From the NCBI GenBank assembly GCA_019638775.1, contig JAHBTD010000002.1:186001-250000 (forward strand): a DNA stretch of 64,000 bases, in the 5' to 3' direction. The notes under the pieces were generated by a model. That model saw only the letters and a program-made list of their open reading frames with translations. It was not told where the DNA came from and ran no database searches. Shown piece after piece: positions 24,339-32,753 of the stretch. This DNA comes from Fimbriimonadaceae bacterium (GTDB lineage: Bacteria > Armatimonadota > Fimbriimonadia > Fimbriimonadales > Fimbriimonadaceae). The translations under genes were made by a program, and so were the position numbers. How positions within the stretch are numbered: the stretch's first letter is position 1; every line of letters starts with the position of its first letter.

Positions 24339-25394
24339 GTGCCGACCGGCGAGTATCTCCAATATGGCGGGCAAGCCATCATCGAGGGCGTGATGATGCG
24401 TTCTCCGCATCATTATTCAGTTGCAGTGAGGGCTCCAAACAAGGAAATCATCATCCACTGCGAGCCGCTTGAGAAGACTTGGATCGGTCGTCAAAAATGG
24501 TTGAAACTGCCATTCTTACGAGGGACTCTTGGCATCCTCGACGCGATGGCGCTAGGCTATCGGGCCCTGCGCTTCGCCGGAAACATCCAGATCGACCCCA
24601 AGTACGCCGCGCCAGAAGAAGGCAAGAGCGACGAATCCGCAGAAGCGTCAGCGACGCCGGAGCCGTCAACCGAGGCCGAAACCACCGATGATGTCGTGGA
24701 TGACAGTGGCGAGCCAGGATCTGCAAAAAAAGACAGCTTGACAAGCATTGCAGTCGGCGGGGCGATGATCGGCGGTTTGGCGATTGGACTTTTTCTCTTT
24801 AACTATCTGCCAAACTTCCTCGCCATCCAACTCAAGAGCGCAAACATCAACCACCCGATCGCCATTAACTTCGCGACGGAAGTGATCAAAGTCATCTTCT
24901 TCCTCGGCTACCTCTATCTCATCAGCCTCATGGGTGAGATTAAGCGCCTGTTCCAATATCACGGCGCCGAGCACAAAGCCATCAATGTTCTGGAGGCGGA
25001 TCAAGACCTCACGATAGAGAATTGCCAAGCCCAAACAAGGCTTCACCCTCGCTGCGGAACGAGCTTCGCAATCATCGTTCTCATCGTTGGGATGATCCTC
25101 TTCACCTTTATGCCCAAGCCGGAGATCGAAGGCTCTCGAATCCTTACCTCTATCGCTCGGTTTCTCGTCGAAATCCCCCTTTTGCCGATTATCGCTGGCA
25201 TCAGCTATGAGGCTATTCGACTTGCCGGTCGGATGAAGAACAAGAAGCTGATGACCTGGCTGTTCTGGCCCGGCCTAATGACGCAATACATCACCACGAA
25301 GGAGCCGGATGAGAGCCAGATCGAAGTCTCCATGGCTGCTCTTCAAGCCGTGATTGACGCCGACGAAGCCAAACTCGCCGCCGAAGCTGCCTGA
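24339..25394 (+). CDS. DUF1385 family membrane protein
   Basis: A 351-residue DUF1385 (YqhQ-type) membrane protein. The signature N terminus LQYGGQAIIEGVMMRSP (about 7-23) is followed by YSVAVRAPNKEI, four or five membrane segments, and the conserved QYHGAEHKAINVLEAD and RLHPRCGTSFAIIVL motifs. A low-complexity acidic insert (about 90-130, rich in Glu, Ser, Thr and Pro) separates the first part from the membrane core and is longer than I expect. Function of the family is unknown. GTG at 24339 is chosen from the TATAAT spacing and family start. Confidence 0.88.
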   Translation: MPTGEYLQYGGQAIIEGVMMRSPHHYSVAVRAPNKEIIIHCEPLEKTWIGRQKWLKLPFLRGTLGILDAMALGYRALRFAGNIQIDPKYAAPEEGKSDESAEASATPEPSTEAETTDDVVDDSGEPGSAKKDSLTSIAVGGAMIGGLAIGLFLFNYLPNFLAIQLKSANINHPIAINFATEVIKVIFFLGYLYLISLMGEIKRLFQYHGAEHKAINVLEADQDLTIENCQAQTRLHPRCGTSFAIIVLIVGMILFTFMPKPEIEGSRILTSIARFLVEIPLLPIIAGISYEAIRLAGRMKNKKLMTWLFWPGLMTQYITTKEPDESQIEVSMAALQAVIDADEAKLAAEAA

Positions 25395-25474
25395 GCTAGC
25401 GATACCTCTATAGGGGCTCAGGGCCCCAAAAACACGCACTGCTTTCAGAGCGTCGAAAGGGGTGGAGGTATCTC

Positions 25475-25780
25475 ATGAAACATTGGAAAGCCTTAGCCGC
25501 TACAATCCTTTTCGCAGCGTTTGCAATCTGGATTCTTTCAGCGCAAAGTGTGTCTCAGGTCCGTGTTATCGGCCAACCTCCGATCATCCATGATCGTGTG
25601 TTCTTGCTTGAAGATGTGCTCAAGCAGACTTTGTACCGAGTCGAACGGCTCGAAGCAACGGTCAAGCAGCACGAAGCCAGCATTGAGAGTCTAAAGAAGA
25701 CGAACTCAGCCCAAGCGGCTCAGCTTAAGAAGCTGCAGGGAAACACTCTCACAGCACAGAGCACAAAGAGAAAACAATAG
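25475..25780 (+). CDS. Small secreted coiled-coil protein, paralog 1
   Basis: A 101-residue protein: N-terminal signal or anchor (MKHWKALAATILFAAFAIWI), a conserved segment SQVRVIGQPPIIHDRVFLLED, then a heptad coiled coil (VERLEATVKQHEASIESLKK) and a Lys/Gln-rich end. It is a clear paralog of the gene at 26337-26654, sharing the layout and QVR..PPxIxDRVxxLE. A good ribosome-binding site (GGTGGAGGT) precedes ATG. Likely periplasmic and oligomeric through the coil; role unknown. Confidence 0.75.
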   Translation: MKHWKALAATILFAAFAIWILSAQSVSQVRVIGQPPIIHDRVFLLEDVLKQTLYRVERLEATVKQHEASIESLKKTNSAQAAQLKKLQGNTLTAQSTKRKQ

Positions 25781-25847
25781 CAGCGCGGGTTTCACCCGTC
25801 CAGACTAGGTAAAGATCAGACGCGCCCAGACCCTTGTATGGAACTGG

Positions 25848-26285
25848 GTGCGCCTTAGTAAGGTATTCATAGCCATGAACGCCGCGTTGATATCACTGGT
25901 CATGCTCTTTGCCGGGCTCCAACAACAAACGAAACCTGTGCAGAAAGAAGCCGAGTTCGTAGCAGCAAAAGCCGTCATCACCTACTACATCGACGCAAAA
26001 GGCGATCAGATCAAGCCGCCACGAAAGCACGACCTCAAGGACAAGGACGCCATCAAGAAGCTGCAGAAGATGTTCAAAGAGGCATTCAATCGAACGGAGG
26101 GAGAAAAACCCGCCGGTTGGAAGGCAGGCACCTGGATTCGTTTTGAGAATGATAAAGGCCGCAGTCGTGAGGTCGGCTTTAACTACAAGTTCGACCGTTG
26201 GTCGTGGGGCAAAGGTGATTTCAAAGCAACCAAAGAGATGAAGACCGAGGTCTGGCAGTACTTCTCAAAAGCCAAATCCAAGTAG
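25848..26285 (+). CDS. Secreted small basic protein, hypothetical
   Basis: A 145-residue protein with a signal peptide (VFIAMNAALISLVMLFAG) and a basic mature part containing AVITYYIDAKGDQIKPPRKHD, KLQKMFKEAFNRTEGEKPAG and WKAGTWIRFENDKGRSREVG. It lies between two paralogous coiled-coil genes but is unrelated to them. GTG at 25848 keeps the charged start of the signal; ATG at 25875 is possible. No family recognised. Confidence 0.6.
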   Translation: MRLSKVFIAMNAALISLVMLFAGLQQQTKPVQKEAEFVAAKAVITYYIDAKGDQIKPPRKHDLKDKDAIKKLQKMFKEAFNRTEGEKPAGWKAGTWIRFENDKGRSREVGFNYKFDRWSWGKGDFKATKEMKTEVWQYFSKAKSK

Positions 26286-26336
26286 GACTCCCAACAATCT
26301 CCGGCTTTTCATCGTCCAAGAAAGCAGGAGTACTCT

Positions 26337-26654
26337 ATGAAACGTTGGACAGCCATTGCCTCGACACTCGTCTTTGCCTCTATCGCCGTATGGTCCCTTG
26401 CCCCAATGGGCGTCACACAGGTCAGAACTCAGGGCGGGCCGCCCGTCATTCAAGATCGCGTGATTATTCTTGAGGAGTACCTGCGCCACACCATGGAGCG
26501 CGTCGACAAGCTTGAGAACACCGTCAAGCTGCAAGAGAAGACCATCGACACACTCAACAAGACCGTCGGAGAGCATACGACGACCATCAAGAAGATGGAA
26601 GACCGCCTTGCAAAGACTGAGGGCGCTGTCAAGAAGCTTCAAGACGGCAGTTAG
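26337..26654 (+). CDS. Small secreted coiled-coil protein, paralog 2
   Basis: A 105-residue paralog of the gene at 25475: signal MKRWTAIASTLVFASIAVWS, conserved TQVRTQGGPPVIQDRVIILEE, then a regular coiled coil from about residue 52 (MERVDKLENTVKLQEKTIDT, KMEDRLAKTEGAVKKLQD). AAAGCAGGAG precedes ATG. Duplication with an unrelated gene between suggests an older segmental event. Function unknown. Confidence 0.75.
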   Translation: MKRWTAIASTLVFASIAVWSLAPMGVTQVRTQGGPPVIQDRVIILEEYLRHTMERVDKLENTVKLQEKTIDTLNKTVGEHTTTIKKMEDRLAKTEGAVKKLQDGS

Positions 26655-26726
26655 ACCAAGGTCCCACAATAGCATCAGCCCGCTCAGATAATGGCAGTAC
26701 ACTCTTGCGCCTGCGAGAGTGTCTCC

Positions 26727-27710
26727 ATGCTTGAGATCAAACGTTTTGAACCCAGCCCGGAAGCCTATGAAGCTTCCGTTCCGGTGTACAACGATGTGCA
26801 CCTGATATGGCCCCTCACAGCGGCTGAGCTTGAGCGTTGGGACGGCTATCGTGACCCACGGTTTGTGCTGGAAAAGTGGGTTGGGTATATGGATGGGAAA
26901 GTCTCCTTCATCGGAGAAGTAGGCCATTCAGAAACGATCCACCGCCGTGGACGACGCTACTTTTATCCGAACGGCCTTAAAGAAACCCACGACACACCCG
27001 CCGAACGCGAATTCTTCGACTGGCTGTACAAGCGAGTGTTGGAGTGGGACCCGTACGAGGTCGTAACGCTCGTTCAGAGTAACCAGACTTCGTTGCTGAA
27101 ACTCTTTGAGGAGTGGGGGTTCGAGCATCGGCAGCGCGAACGCGTGAGCCTGCTCAAGCTCGATAGCTTTCACCCTGAAAAGTGGCAGGGAATCTTTCCA
27201 AAAGTCGCCGAGCAAGAGATTGAGCTTGTCCCATTCACCACCATGGACACAGGCGATGAATCGATCCTGCGCGATCTCTACGACCTCGCCGAGGCGCTCT
27301 TCCACGACGTCCCCCAACCAGATGCCCATAGCATGGACAGTTTTGAGACGTTCAAGCGGCGGATCGAAACCATGCCATACAACCGTCGGCTCCGGTGGTA
27401 CGCCAAAAAGGATGGCAAGATGATCGGACAAACGGCGGTCATCGACAATCAGGCAGACCCGACGATTGGCTATACAGGGCTTACTGGCGTGAGAAGGGAA
27501 TTCCGCCGAAGCGGCGTTGCCACCGCGCTCAAGGTCAACTCTCTAATCGCCGCGAAAGAGTTGGGCATGAAGATTATCCAAACCGAAAACGAAGAAAACA
27601 ATCCGATGTTCAACCTGAACGAGCGGCTAGGCTTTGAAGAGTGCATGTCTTGGTTTCAGCTAGTTAAGCGCCTTCGCGAGCCCACCGAAGAGGACTTGCG
27701 TCAGGATTGA
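26727..27710 (+). CDS. Tandem-domain GNAT N-acetyltransferase
   Basis: A 327-residue protein with two GNAT folds. The N-terminal half (about 1-150) has a degenerate acyl-CoA site (NQTSLLKLFEEWGFEHRQR); the C-terminal half (about 165-310) has a good one, TGLTGVRREFRRSGVATALK, then AAKELGMKIIQTENEENNP and FNLNERLGFEE. It would acetylate an unknown amine in the cytosol. ATG at 26727 matches the start of the first domain; ATG at 26691 would add an odd Cys-rich stretch. Its stop overlaps the convergent ABC ATPase gene by 10 bp. Confidence 0.85.
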   Translation: MLEIKRFEPSPEAYEASVPVYNDVHLIWPLTAAELERWDGYRDPRFVLEKWVGYMDGKVSFIGEVGHSETIHRRGRRYFYPNGLKETHDTPAEREFFDWLYKRVLEWDPYEVVTLVQSNQTSLLKLFEEWGFEHRQRERVSLLKLDSFHPEKWQGIFPKVAEQEIELVPFTTMDTGDESILRDLYDLAEALFHDVPQPDAHSMDSFETFKRRIETMPYNRRLRWYAKKDGKMIGQTAVIDNQADPTIGYTGLTGVRREFRRSGVATALKVNSLIAAKELGMKIIQTENEENNPMFNLNERLGFEECMSWFQLVKRLREPTEEDLRQD

Positions 27711-28405
27711 GCGACACTTTCCTGGATTTCGGCAAGCGCTCCGTCGCGAATATGAAAAATCCGGTCCGAGACATCCAGCATCTTGTGGTCGTGAGTCGCG
27801 GCGATAATCGTGACCTGCTTGTCCTTGTTCAGCATTCTCAAAAGCTCAATGATCTCAGTGCCCGTCTTGAGATCAAGATTGCCCGTGGGCTCATCGGCAA
27901 GCACAATCTTGGGGCTGTTCGCCAAAGCCCGCGCGATCGCGACGCGCTGCTGCTGCCCGCCAGATAGCTCCGTGGGGCGGTGATGATACCGGTGCCCAAG
28001 CCCCACCATCTCCAAAAGCTCCATCCCCTTTTGATCTGCTTCCTCAGGGTTCGTCCCTGCAAAGAGCATCGGCAAGGTCACGTTCTCCAACGCGGTCCGA
28101 ACGGTGATTAGGTTGAAGGTCTGGAAGACGTAGCCAATCATATGGCAGCGCAGATACGCCAACTCGACGGCCGTGAGCTGGGAGATGTCCACGGAGTTGA
28201 TGAACACGTTGCCCCGCGTGGGTTTGTCCAGCCCTCCGATCATGTTGAACAGGGTACTCTTCCCCGAGCCCGACGGACCCACAATGCTGAGGTATTCCGC
28301 ATCGTAGATCTCGCAAGAGATGCCGTTCACGGCCATAACCGCCGCCTCCCCCTCGCCATACTGCTTCACGAGATCGAGAGTTCGAACGATGACGTTTCGG
28401 GCCAA
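27701..28405 (-). CDS. ABC transporter ATPase (LolD/MacB type)
   Basis: A 234-residue ATPase with Walker [11 protein letters not shown]-loop FQTFNLI, signature [15 protein letters not shown], Walker [13 protein letters not shown] and switch ATHDHKM, typical of exporters working with FtsX-like permeases. Start TTG at 28405 is chosen because GGTGGAGGTTTAGC precedes it and this gives the family N terminus ([16 protein letters not shown]); an open frame continues upstream but overlaps the permease gene. One base separates it from the permease stop. Last gene of the operon that includes the PqqD-like protein. Confidence 0.9.
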   Translation of the reverse strand: MARNVIVRTLDLVKQYGEGEAAVMAVNGISCEIYDAEYLSIVGPSGSGKSTLFNMIGGLDKPTRGNVFINSVDISQLTAVELAYLRCHMIGYVFQTFNLITVRTALENVTLPMLFAGTNPEEADQKGMELLEMVGLGHRYHHRPTELSGGQQQRVAIARALANSPKIVLADEPTGNLDLKTGTEIIELLRMLNKDKQVTIIAATHDHKMLDVSDRIFHIRDGALAEIQESVAQS

Positions 28406-28406
28406 G

Positions 28407-28991
28407 CTAAACCTCCACCCGAAGCGCAGCCGCTGCGGGCATCTTTGCAGCCTGAACAGCCGGCAATATCGCCGCGACGACGGTGATCGCGATCCCAATC
28501 GTCACGGAGAGCGCGAAGACCGGCAACACAGAAAAGAGAGTTACCGAGTAACCCTGCACACTCAGCATAATCCCCATGAAGGCCGAGCCGACAAGCGAGC
28601 CCAACCCAGAACCAATTGCGCCGAGGATGAGCGACTCCATAAAGAAAACCATCACGATAAACCCGTCGGGTGCGCCCAAACACTTGATCGTTCCAATCTC
28701 ACGGTAGCGCTCGGCAACCGACATCAGCATCGCGTTCGTGATCCCGACAAGGCACATCAGAAGGGAAGTCACCACCAGCCAGGTGAGGCGTGATGCCCCC
28801 GCCTGGTCGAGGTTGCCCGCTGCCGACTCAACTGTTCGCAGCGTCTGCATTGACGCAAAGAATGCCGTACCCAGCATAATCCCTGCCGAAGTTAGCGCTT
28901 GACGCATAAGCCGAACGCGAATACCGGAGACAGCTTGGTTCCAGGCAACCCACAAGGGCGGTCTGACGGCGGGGTGGCTCTCTTTGCTCAT
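28407..28991 (-). CDS. Short FtsX-like ABC permease
   Basis: A 194-residue permease with four membrane segments and the FtsX-domain motifs SVAERYREIGTIKCLGA and ILPAVQAAKMPAAAALRVEV at the C terminus. The first segment (RLMRQALTSAGIMLGTAFF) is joined to the FtsX core by only about 25 residues, so the large periplasmic domain of MacB/LolC permeases is missing; it should act as a homodimer with the following ATPase. ATG overlaps the upstream PqqD-like stop (ATGA). Confidence 0.85.
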   Translation of the reverse strand: MSKESHPAVRPPLWVAWNQAVSGIRVRLMRQALTSAGIMLGTAFFASMQTLRTVESAAGNLDQAGASRLTWLVVTSLLMCLVGITNAMLMSVAERYREIGTIKCLGAPDGFIVMVFFMESLILGAIGSGLGSLVGSAFMGIMLSVQGYSVTLFSVLPVFALSVTIGIAITVVAAILPAVQAAKMPAAAALRVEV

Positions 28992-29398
28992 GACTTTGGC
29001 AGCTTAAGGGTAATCAGCCCTCTTTGACCGAGCATTCGAAGGAAGGCAGCAAGGGCCGTCTCTGCTTCAAGCCGATTCATCTTAAACCGTTCGCCGATCT
29101 TCCGCGCGATACCTTCGAACGTGTGCTTGCCATCGCAAAGTTCCCACACATAAGCGCCAACGGGCTCTAGCTCAAACCGCTTGGTTGCCGGGTGTTTCGA
29201 AACCCGTGCCAGTTTTCCAACCCAGCCACGATCCTCCTTCACCGGACACTCAAGCACCGTGCCTTCATCCGTCTGAGCCGCGATGGTCACAACTGGATTT
29301 CGCATCGGCTTGGATGCACGGAAGGTCTTCGCCGACGGTCCACGCCGACCCTCTACGATTCCTCGAAGTCGGGTAACCAATCCCATTCCGGTCTCCAT
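28988..29398 (-). CDS. PqqD-like protein
   Basis: A 136-residue protein whose C-terminal half is a PqqD/RRE-type winged helix: RFELEPVGAYVWELCDGKHT, then FEGIARKIGERFKMNRLEAE and LAAFLRMLGQRGLI. PqqD-like domains bind leader peptides in RiPP pathways, but here no radical-SAM or peptide gene is seen. The N-terminal half is basic. It overlaps the upstream unknown gene by up to 46 bp (ATG at 29398, or 34 bp if ATG at 29386) and the downstream permease by 4 bp. The coupling to an ABC exporter suggests a shared job, perhaps substrate recognition. Confidence 0.75.
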   Translation of the reverse strand: METGMGLVTRLRGIVEGRRGPSAKTFRASKPMRNPVVTIAAQTDEGTVLECPVKEDRGWVGKLARVSKHPATKRFELEPVGAYVWELCDGKHTFEGIARKIGERFKMNRLEAETALAAFLRMLGQRGLITLKLPKS

Positions 29399-30168
29399 TG
29401 TGCATCACGAAACGAGCTTTTGACGATGCAAATCTGATTCGGCTCGGGTTGAAGCTGGACGATAGCTTCCCGCCTTTGGCCCAGTCGAGCCTTCCCAACA
29501 AGCCTTAGCCCACCATCCTCTTCGACCGTTTCTGCGCTCTCCCAGCCGAGATTCGACTTCGCCCACGACTCAAGCCCATGCTTGGCGACAAGCTGAGAAC
29601 CCATCGCCCACCGTTCGACCTCGACCTTCGTCAATCGGTGTTTGAACATAAGCCGCGTACGTCCAGATTCAAATCTCTTCGAGTCCAACGCCAGCCCCGA
29701 CGGGATAAGGGCTTGCAACCCAAAAACGCTCCACAACTCCCTCGAATCTGCCGCAGTTTGAAAACTTGATCGTGCTGCACGCACTTGGCTTAAGAGACTG
29801 GCCGATCGGTCACCCGTAACTTCAAGAAAGAAAACCCGGTTCGAAATGGGCTCAAGAAAGAGGACACCGCGCCCCTGGCCTTGACCGACCCAGCGATACT
29901 CATGCTCGAACTCACCGACCTCTTTATGCTCCCTACGGAAGGGAACTTTGAAGCGCTTAGCGTCCGATTTGAGCTTCGAGAAGTAGCCGTCGATCAACGC
30001 CTCCCCGTCAAAAGCGCCCTTTTGCAGCTTCCACCTAATCTGGAGAGCCTGCACCCCCGTAGACGAAAGGCGCACGTAACCTTCGTTACGTGCGCCCGAA
30101 ATTGATGTCGGAGCCCAGTCAATGGGGTGTCGAACTTGAAAGCCGTACCAGCCGAAAGTGCCTTGCAA
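29353..30168 (-). CDS. Unknown protein in PqqD/ABC operon
   Basis: A 271-residue protein without signal peptide or membrane segment. The beginning TFGWYGFQVRHPIDWAP resembles DcrB/PsbP-like folds that start with a folded aromatic strand, and the pattern repeats with SVFGLQALIPSGLALDSK in the second half, suggesting two similar domains. It is rich in Arg and Trp. It overlaps the PqqD-like gene downstream and follows tatA by 4 bp. The TTG start at 30168 is uncertain. Function unknown. Confidence 0.65.
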   Translation of the reverse strand: MQGTFGWYGFQVRHPIDWAPTSISGARNEGYVRLSSTGVQALQIRWKLQKGAFDGEALIDGYFSKLKSDAKRFKVPFRREHKEVGEFEHEYRWVGQGQGRGVLFLEPISNRVFFLEVTGDRSASLLSQVRAARSSFQTAADSRELWSVFGLQALIPSGLALDSKRFESGRTRLMFKHRLTKVEVERWAMGSQLVAKHGLESWAKSNLGWESAETVEEDGGLRLVGKARLGQRREAIVQLQPEPNQICIVKSSFRDAQWRPEWDWLPDFEES

Positions 30169-30172
30169 CTAG

Positions 30173-30406
30173 CTACTCGCTGTCGTCTTTCTTGCTGTCA
30201 GCTTTCTCAGCGCTGCGCTTGCCCTCTTCGATCGTCTCTTTCATGCTCCTCTTGCCCTCTTCAAGACCCTTCTGGAGCTCGCCAACGCCTTTGCCGACGC
30301 CGCGGAACAGTTCGGGGATTTTCTTGCCCCCAAAGAGAAGAACGACCAGACCGACAATAATCCAGATCTCTGGTCCGCCCAGACCGATTGCGAAAAGTTG
30401 ATTCAT
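30173..30406 (-). CDS. tatA: Sec-independent translocase subunit TatA
   Basis: A 77-residue TatA: short N terminus, membrane segment (PEIWIIVGLVVLLFG), the FG hinge in LLFGGKKIPELFRGVGKG, an amphipathic helix and a charged tail. TatA oligomers form the Tat export pore for folded proteins with TatC, which is not in view. ATG at 30406 gives the family N terminus and has GGAG ahead of it; a -10 box lies 22 bp upstream. It leads the five-gene leftward run ending with the ABC ATPase. Confidence 0.92.
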   Translation of the reverse strand: MNQLFAIGLGGPEIWIIVGLVVLLFGGKKIPELFRGVGKGVGELQKGLEEGKRSMKETIEEGKRSAEKADSKKDDSE

Positions 30407-30427
30407 GAAGACTCCGCTTACACCCTT

Positions 30428-30433
30428 AGTATA
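30428..30433 (-). promoter_or_regulatory. -10-like TATACT for the tatA operon
   Basis: TATACT on the minus strand would start a transcript with a leader of about 15 bases containing GGAG, so this operon appears leadered. Confidence 0.4.
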
Positions 30434-30523
30434 CGTTAGCCACTGACGCAATGGCTCGTACGGTGTTCATTCCATATTTGCCAAGTCCTAGCAAAACCAC
30501 AAACTGTCTGCCTCTTCGTGCCC

Positions 30524-31156
30524 TCACTCGCCAGAGTCACTTGAGCCGGTGGTGCTCACCTTAACTCGCCCGGATCCTCCGCTGCTCATGCCCTGCATTT
30601 CTCCTTCCACAGGCATAACAAACCAGCCACGGTGCTCGCCAAACATCTTCGGGGACGTGTTATGGTCACGTCGCTTAAAGGGCTCGTTTGCGTTTCGACG
30701 AGGTTGCTCAATCTCAAAAATCGCGATAGTTGCGTATTTGTCAGCGATATCCGCAAGCTTCTTTTCCGACAGGTCGCTATTGAAAGCGATGCCCGTCTTC
30801 ATGCCTTCGGTATCGCAGTACCACTCACCATTGGGGTCCATCACCTCGATCGGGCCCATGTCATCTCTTCGGAGGTGCGCCCCGACATATTGCTTGATGT
30901 CGTCCTGCCATGTCTCAGCTCTGGGCAGCGTGCCATCGTTGGCCCGAGCGTAGTCCATCAAACCTTGACGGGTGGCTTCGACATTCACGACGCAAGCCAA
31001 AGTAGAACCGACTTTGTTGAAGGCGTAAAGGCCAGAGGCAACAGCGCCGATACCGCAGACCAGACAAATACCAACGACGACGCAGACAATCACAATCAGA
31101 ACGGTGTTGTTCGACTTACGCGCCGGAGGCGAAAAGGGGGGCGGAAACTGACTCAC
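30524..31156 (-). CDS. Membrane-anchored protein, hypothetical
   Basis: A 210-residue protein with a Pro-rich cytosolic start (MSQFPPPFSPPARK), one membrane segment (VLIVIVCVVVGICLVCGIGA, about 18-38) and an extracytoplasmic domain beginning VNVEATRQGLMDYARANDGT, which resembles the pseudopilin-like stretches of DUF1559-type proteins; the Gly/Ser-rich tail is disordered. GTG at 31156 fits the -10 box 6 bp upstream. Function unknown. Confidence 0.65.
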   Translation of the reverse strand: MSQFPPPFSPPARKSNNTVLIVIVCVVVGICLVCGIGAVASGLYAFNKVGSTLACVVNVEATRQGLMDYARANDGTLPRAETWQDDIKQYVGAHLRRDDMGPIEVMDPNGEWYCDTEGMKTGIAFNSDLSEKKLADIADKYATIAIFEIEQPRRNANEPFKRRDHNTSPKMFGEHRGWFVMPVEGEMQGMSSGGSGRVKVSTTGSSDSGE

Positions 31157-31162
31157 AGGTTC

Positions 31163-31168
31163 AGTTTA
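31163..31168 (-). promoter_or_regulatory. -10-like TAAACT, leaderless spacing
   Basis: Ends 6 bp before the GTG start at 31156. Confidence 0.45.
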
Positions 31169-31227
31169 CAACGACTCCCAATTTCGTCAAGTCTAAGACC
31201 CCAATAGTCCCTTATCGCCGTAGGCTC

Positions 31228-32394
31228 TCAGCTACTAAATAGGACCTTGGCAACTTCCAACGCATAGGCATAAGGCGATCTCTTAGCCGCTCGCATATCG
31301 TCGGTATTGATCTGCACCGCGATGGAAACTTTCTTGTCAGGCAGGTAGATCACGCTGCTTAGATAGCCGGGAAACCAACCGTCGTGACCCCAGGTCTTGC
31401 CCCAGGTTGAATTGCGGACCTCCACACCCAAACCATAATCCCCCTCAATTCTGCCATTGGCATGAACGGTGGTGAGCAGATCTTTCATTAGCTTGGGCGG
31501 GAACGTCTTGCCTTCGTAGAGGAACTTTGCCCACCTGGCAAGGTCGGCAGGAGTCGTTACCAGCCCACCGCCCGCATACTCCATCTGAGGGTTGAACGGC
31601 AGCTTGCCATCGGTAAGAACCGATCCGGCAGGGACGAACGGGTTGTTGCGCCCCGCATAGCCGGGCACGAGTCCGTTGATCCGTGCCGAGTTTGCATGCG
31701 CGGTATCGGTGAGGGCAAGGGGCTCAAGCAAGCGGGTAGCGATCAGATCAAAAAGCGGTTCCTTCGTGACCTTCTCAATCGCCATCCCAAGCAGCACATA
31801 GTTTGTATCTGCATAAGACCAACCCTTGCCGACTTCGAAAAGAGGGTCCTTGCCGAGAACGAACATGACGAGATCCGCCGGTTTCCAAACCTTGTCTGAA
31901 TTACCCTTGAGCGTCGCGATGAACTCCGGCATGAGAACGTGCTCAGGGATTCCGCTCGTATGATTCATGAGGCTCTTCAGCGTAATGCTGCCAGAGTTCG
32001 GCAATCGTTTGAACCAGATTTCGCTTCCAAGATGCTTCGACAGTTTGTCGTTCAGGTTGAGTTTGCGCTCGGCGACGAGTTGGAGAGCAATCGCCGATAC
32101 AAACGTCTTGCCGACACTCCCACTCAACATCCGGTCAAGAGGCTGAAGGCCAGCCTTCGTTTCCAAGGACGCATAACCCGCGCTTGCCGCACCCGACCGT
32201 CCATCTTCAAGGACAAAAGCGACGCTGATGCCCGGCATATCCGCCTCTTTGTAGAGGTCAAGCAGCCTCGCTCGAACCTTCTCTATTGTCGGTTCGAGGG
32301 GCTGTTGCGGACTATCCGTCGATGTCTGCGATAGCGCAGATGCCGCCAATATCAGACTCAAAAATAATGTAGAACAAACTCTTCTTGTAACCAT
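31228..32394 (-). CDS. Secreted serine hydrolase (class C beta-lactamase family)
   Basis: A 388-residue protein with signal peptide (VCSTLFLSLILAASALSQ). The penicillin-binding fold motifs are SVGK (SxxK, in LSGSVGKTFVSAIAL), Y-A-D in WSYADTNYVLLG at the YxN position, and HDG in WGHDGWFPGYLSS replacing KTG. Such enzymes are peptidases or esterases of the S12 type; beta-lactamase activity is not implied. Located in the periplasm. TTTTTGGAGTTCT before the ATG is a usable ribosome-binding site. A similar gene is at 54791. Confidence 0.88.
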   Translation of the reverse strand: MVTRRVCSTLFLSLILAASALSQTSTDSPQQPLEPTIEKVRARLLDLYKEADMPGISVAFVLEDGRSGAASAGYASLETKAGLQPLDRMLSGSVGKTFVSAIALQLVAERKLNLNDKLSKHLGSEIWFKRLPNSGSITLKSLMNHTSGIPEHVLMPEFIATLKGNSDKVWKPADLVMFVLGKDPLFEVGKGWSYADTNYVLLGMAIEKVTKEPLFDLIATRLLEPLALTDTAHANSARINGLVPGYAGRNNPFVPAGSVLTDGKLPFNPQMEYAGGGLVTTPADLARWAKFLYEGKTFPPKLMKDLLTTVHANGRIEGDYGLGVEVRNSTWGKTWGHDGWFPGYLSSVIYLPDKKVSIAVQINTDDMRAAKRSPYAYALEVAKVLFSS

Positions 32395-32495
32395 CGCAGA
32401 ACTCCAAAAAGTCTCCCATCGGGAGAAATCAATAAGGTCATTGTATCATTCCGCGTGCCAAAGCGGGGTGTATCGGGAAATGCGTGCTTACCTAT

Positions 32496-32537
32496 GAGCT
32501 GGGAGCTGTGAGCTTGGACCAGGAAGCTGGGTGCTGT
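32496..32537. repeat. Heptamer tandem array
   Basis: Six 7-mers: GAGCTGG, GAGCTGT, GAGCTTG, GACCAGG, AAGCTGG, GTGCTGT. It lies in the 359-bp gap before mutM, which otherwise holds only the two arrays listed next. Confidence 0.7.
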
Positions 32538-32610
32538 GGAAGCGCGATGCAAGCCCTGACGAGCTGAGCGAAAGTGTTCGGGTGTTAGGGTCTGTAAATC
32601 TATCTGATCC

Positions 32611-32640
32611 TTACAACTCTTACTCTTTACAATCCTTACA
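32611..32640. repeat. TTAC-phased repeat (9-7-9 spacing)
   Basis: TTACAACTC, TTACTCT, TTACAATCC, TTACA: the same 9-7-9 spacing as at 16968-17000. Confidence 0.6.
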
Positions 32641-32680
32641 GTTAGGACCATGGTGTCCTGTACGGCAAAACCCCCCGCTG

Positions 32681-32736
32681 CTCACTCCCAGCTCATAGCC
32701 CCGAGCTCCTCGCCACCAGCTCCCATCTCCTCCCCC
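32681..32736. repeat. Heptamer tandem array, inverse orientation
   Basis: Eight 7-mers in register (CTCACTC, CCAGCTC, ATAGCCC, CGAGCTC and so on), broadly the reverse complement of the 32496 array. It ends just before the mutM -10 box. Confidence 0.7.
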
Positions 32737-32740
32737 CGAG

Positions 32741-32746
32741 TATCCT
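32741..32746 (+). promoter_or_regulatory. -10-like TATCCT for mutM
   Basis: Ends 7 bp before the mutM ATG at 32754. Confidence 0.45.
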
Positions 32747-32753
32747 TTCACTC

